Positions 62,153-64,000 of a DNA stretch of 64,000 bases are shown one piece after another; position 1 is the first letter of the stretch; each line of letters starts with the position of its first letter. The notes beneath the pieces are model-generated. The model had not been told where the DNA came from. It did not search any database and worked only from the letters and a program-made list of their open reading frames with translations. Source of the stretch: Bacteroidota bacterium. Its GTDB lineage: Bacteria; Bacteroidota; Bacteroidia; Bacteroidales; FEN-979. Where the stretch lies: assembly GCA_026391795.1 (NCBI GenBank), contig JAPLDI010000020.1, positions 1 through 64,000 of the forward strand, given 5' to 3'. The position numbers and the translations under genes were made by a program.

Positions 62153-64000
62153 CTATTTTGCCACGTCACTTTCTTTCTTCTTCTTGAACCTGTTCTCCAG
62201 TTTCTGGAACGCGACATAGAGTGAAGGAACAACCAGCACCCCGCATATGGTCGCCACGAGCATCCCGCCGAAAACAGAAGTTCCCAGTGCATGACGGCTT
62301 GCGGCCCCGGCCCCCGATGCGATCACAAGGGGCACAACGCCTAAAATAAATGCAAAGGATGTCATCAGGATCGGGCGGAAGCGAAGTTTGGCTCCTTCAA
62401 GCGCGGCAGCGATCAGCGGGTGCCCCAGGTCGTGTTTCTGCTTGGCAAACTCCACGATCAGGATGGCGTTTTTAGCGACAAGCCCGATCAGCATGATCAA
62501 CCCGATCTGTGCGTAAATATTATTCTGAAGACCGGTGAGCCATTGCAATCCGAATGCCCCGAATACGCCGAATGGGATCGCCAGCAATACCGGGATCGGA
62601 AGCAGCCAGCTCTCATATTTCGCGGCGAGAAGGAAAAAGACAAAGATGAAACAAAGCGTAAAGATAAAGGGTGCCTGTCCCCCTGAGATAAGTTCTTCGC
62701 GGGTCATACCAGAGTAATCATAACCAAACCCGTAAGGAAGGGTCTTTTCGGATACCCTTGTTACCGCCTCAATGGCCTGCCCGGTTGAATATCCCGGCGC
62801 GATGACGATTGTGTAGTCGGCTGAACTGTACAAGTTGAATCGTTTTACAATATCCGGTCCCTGCGTCGGTTTTATATCAACCAGTGTTCCCAGAGGCACC
62901 ATACTTCCCGAATTGCTTCTTACATAAACGCCGTAGATATCCTCCTTGTTTGCCCGGTAAATGGCATCTGCCTGAATGATGACCCGGTAGGATTTTCCGA
63001 ACTTGTTGAAATCGTTGACATAATAACTTCCGAAAATACCCTGCAGGGTCGTATAGACGCTGTTGACAGGCACTCCCAGAACCTTGGCCTTCTCCTTATC
63101 CACCGTAAGCTCGAACTGGGGAATGTCGTTCCGGAAGGGAGTAAATGCAGTTACAAATTCCGGTTGTTTCATGGTCTCAGCCTGAAACGCCTGTACCACC
63201 TCCGCCATCTTGTCAATACCGGCCCCGGTCTTATCCTCCATCTGGAATTCGAGCCCCCCGGTTTTGCCAAGACCGGGAATTGCCGGCGCATTGAATGCCA
63301 TACAGACGCCCCCGGGAATCTTGTTGAATTTGCCCTGGACTTCCCGGATGATGACGCCCACATTGCGCTTCATGCCTCTTTCCTTCCAGTCGGTCAGCTT
63401 CACGAAGGCCATCCCGTTGGTCGTGTTCACGGTATTGTCGAGGATGCTGTATCCCGGGATTGTCGTATAGGACGCAACACCGTCGGTTTTTGAAAGGATC
63501 GATTCAACCTCACGCATAACGGCATCCGTTTTCTCCAGCGCATAGGCCTTGGGTGTTGTAATATTAATAAAGAAATATCCCTGGTCTTCAGGAGGCAGGA
63601 ACCCTGTTGGTAAGAACTTCATGACGAACACTGCCAGAACGCAGATAATTGCCAGGAATATAACCGGCCGGGAAAGGTGGTGTGTGAAATTGCCGGCGAT
63701 TTTCAGGTATCCGTTTGTTGTTTTATCAAATCCCTTGTCAAAGGCTTTAAAGAATCTTCCCAGCAAGCCTTTCTTTTCTCTCTTCGGTTTCAGAAGCATG
63801 ACACAGAGCGGAGGAGAGAGCGTAAGTGCCAGGAGTGCGGAGATCAGGATCGAGGAGATCAGGGTCAGCGCGAATTGTTTGTACATCACACCGGTAACAC
63901 CCCCAAGGAAGGAGACAGGAATGAACACGGCACAAAGCACCATAGTTATGGTCATGATTGCAGGTGTGATCTCTTTCATCGTATGTTTGGCTGCTTCCAG
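62153..64000 (-). CDS. RND efflux permease (AcrB/MexB type), partial at window edge
   Basis: C-terminal part (about 616 codons) of an inner-membrane RND transporter; the frame is open through base 64000, so the gene continues to the right. Visible: KEITPAIMTITMVLCAVFIP then VSFLGGVTGVMYKQFALTL (helices 5-6), the second periplasmic domain with GFLPPEDQGYFFINITTP and VNDFNKFGKSYRVIIQAD, and the last membrane block IGLIMLIGLVAKNAILIVEF with the late GVVPLVIASGAGAASRHALG. Tail is Lys-rich (FKKKKESDVAK). A HAE1 family hydrophobe/drug exporter paired with the OprM-like protein; substrate unknown. Confidence 0.93.
   Translation of the reverse strand: MEAAKHTMKEITPAIMTITMVLCAVFIPVSFLGGVTGVMYKQFALTLISSILISALLALTLSPPLCVMLLKPKREKKGLLGRFFKAFDKGFDKTTNGYLKIAGNFTHHLSRPVIFLAIICVLAVFVMKFLPTGFLPPEDQGYFFINITTPKAYALEKTDAVMREVESILSKTDGVASYTTIPGYSILDNTVNTTNGMAFVKLTDWKERGMKRNVGVIIREVQGKFNKIPGGVCMAFNAPAIPGLGKTGGLEFQMEDKTGAGIDKMAEVVQAFQAETMKQPEFVTAFTPFRNDIPQFELTVDKEKAKVLGVPVNSVYTTLQGIFGSYYVNDFNKFGKSYRVIIQADAIYRANKEDIYGVYVRSNSGSMVPLGTLVDIKPTQGPDIVKRFNLYSSADYTIVIAPGYSTGQAIEAVTRVSEKTLPYGFGYDYSGMTREELISGGQAPFIFTLCFIFVFFLLAAKYESWLLPIPVLLAIPFGVFGAFGLQWLTGLQNNIYAQIGLIMLIGLVAKNAILIVEFAKQKHDLGHPLIAAALEGAKLRFRPILMTSFAFILGVVPLVIASGAGAASRHALGTSVFGGMLVATICGVLVVPSLYVAFQKLENRFKKKKESDVAK

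Overview
The window reads as a chromosomal segment of a Bacteroidota bacterium, probably Bacteroidales-like; the genus is not resolved. Support: many outer-membrane beta-barrel proteins with short N-terminal signal peptides, LytS/LytTR two-component proteins, FucP, DUF4136/DUF4403/DUF2252 proteins, start regions with weak or no Shine-Dalgarno sequence, and repeated promoter-like TAnnTTTG boxes (the Bacteroidota -7 element). No rRNA, tRNA, CRISPR array, prophage or transposase gene was seen.

Layout. 1-570: dense array of dispersed palindromic repeats, running off the left edge and into the end of a methyltransferase gene. 1.4-10.4 kb: an acyl-CoA-synthetase-like gene followed by a six-gene complex-I/hydrogenase-4-like cluster (HyfB, C, E, F, G and I-like). 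The large and small subunits have lost the NiFe and most proximal FeS cysteines, so this looks like an energy-converting-hydrogenase-related (Ehr) complex and not a hydrogenase. 10.4-14.2 kb: copper P-type ATPase and a DUF4403 lipoprotein. 14.3-19.7 kb (minus strand): GT39-like membrane protein, a secreted amidotransferase-fold protein, a DUF190 + FluC fluoride pair, and a small envelope operon whose first gene is frameshifted. 19.7-20.35 kb: non-coding, with several tandem and inverted repeats. 20.35-25.5 kb: FucP and a sugar nucleotidyltransferase, an outer-membrane protein, then a membrane protein and RpoN on the minus strand. 25.6-32.1 kb: a tight six-gene operon LytS-LytTR-TolC-MacA-MacB(ATPase)-MacB(permease), i.e. 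a two-component system with its likely efflux target.

33-64 kb is rich in envelope and accessory genes: potassium channel, DUF4136 lipoprotein, a PAS-LuxR regulator, arylsulfatase, three Omp85-like barrels, FadL-like transporter, sulfotransferase, DUF2252, PepSY-like protein, ZIP transporter, DUF481, amidohydrolase, secreted glutaminase, several porins, DUF2254, and a TolC/RND efflux pair that leaves the window.

The main new signal is a 16-bp inverted repeat, TACTYA-N4-TRAGTA, found six times, all between 34.1 and 58.1 kb and all intergenic. One copy is directly upstream of the PAS-LuxR gene; the others precede envelope genes and lie about 50 or about 70 bp from the centre of a -7-like box. 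This suggests a local regulon controlled by the LuxR-type protein. Other notable points are a 46-bp tandem duplication that changes the C terminus of a barrel protein, and a family of MITE-like hairpin elements. All positions and alignments were worked out by eye.
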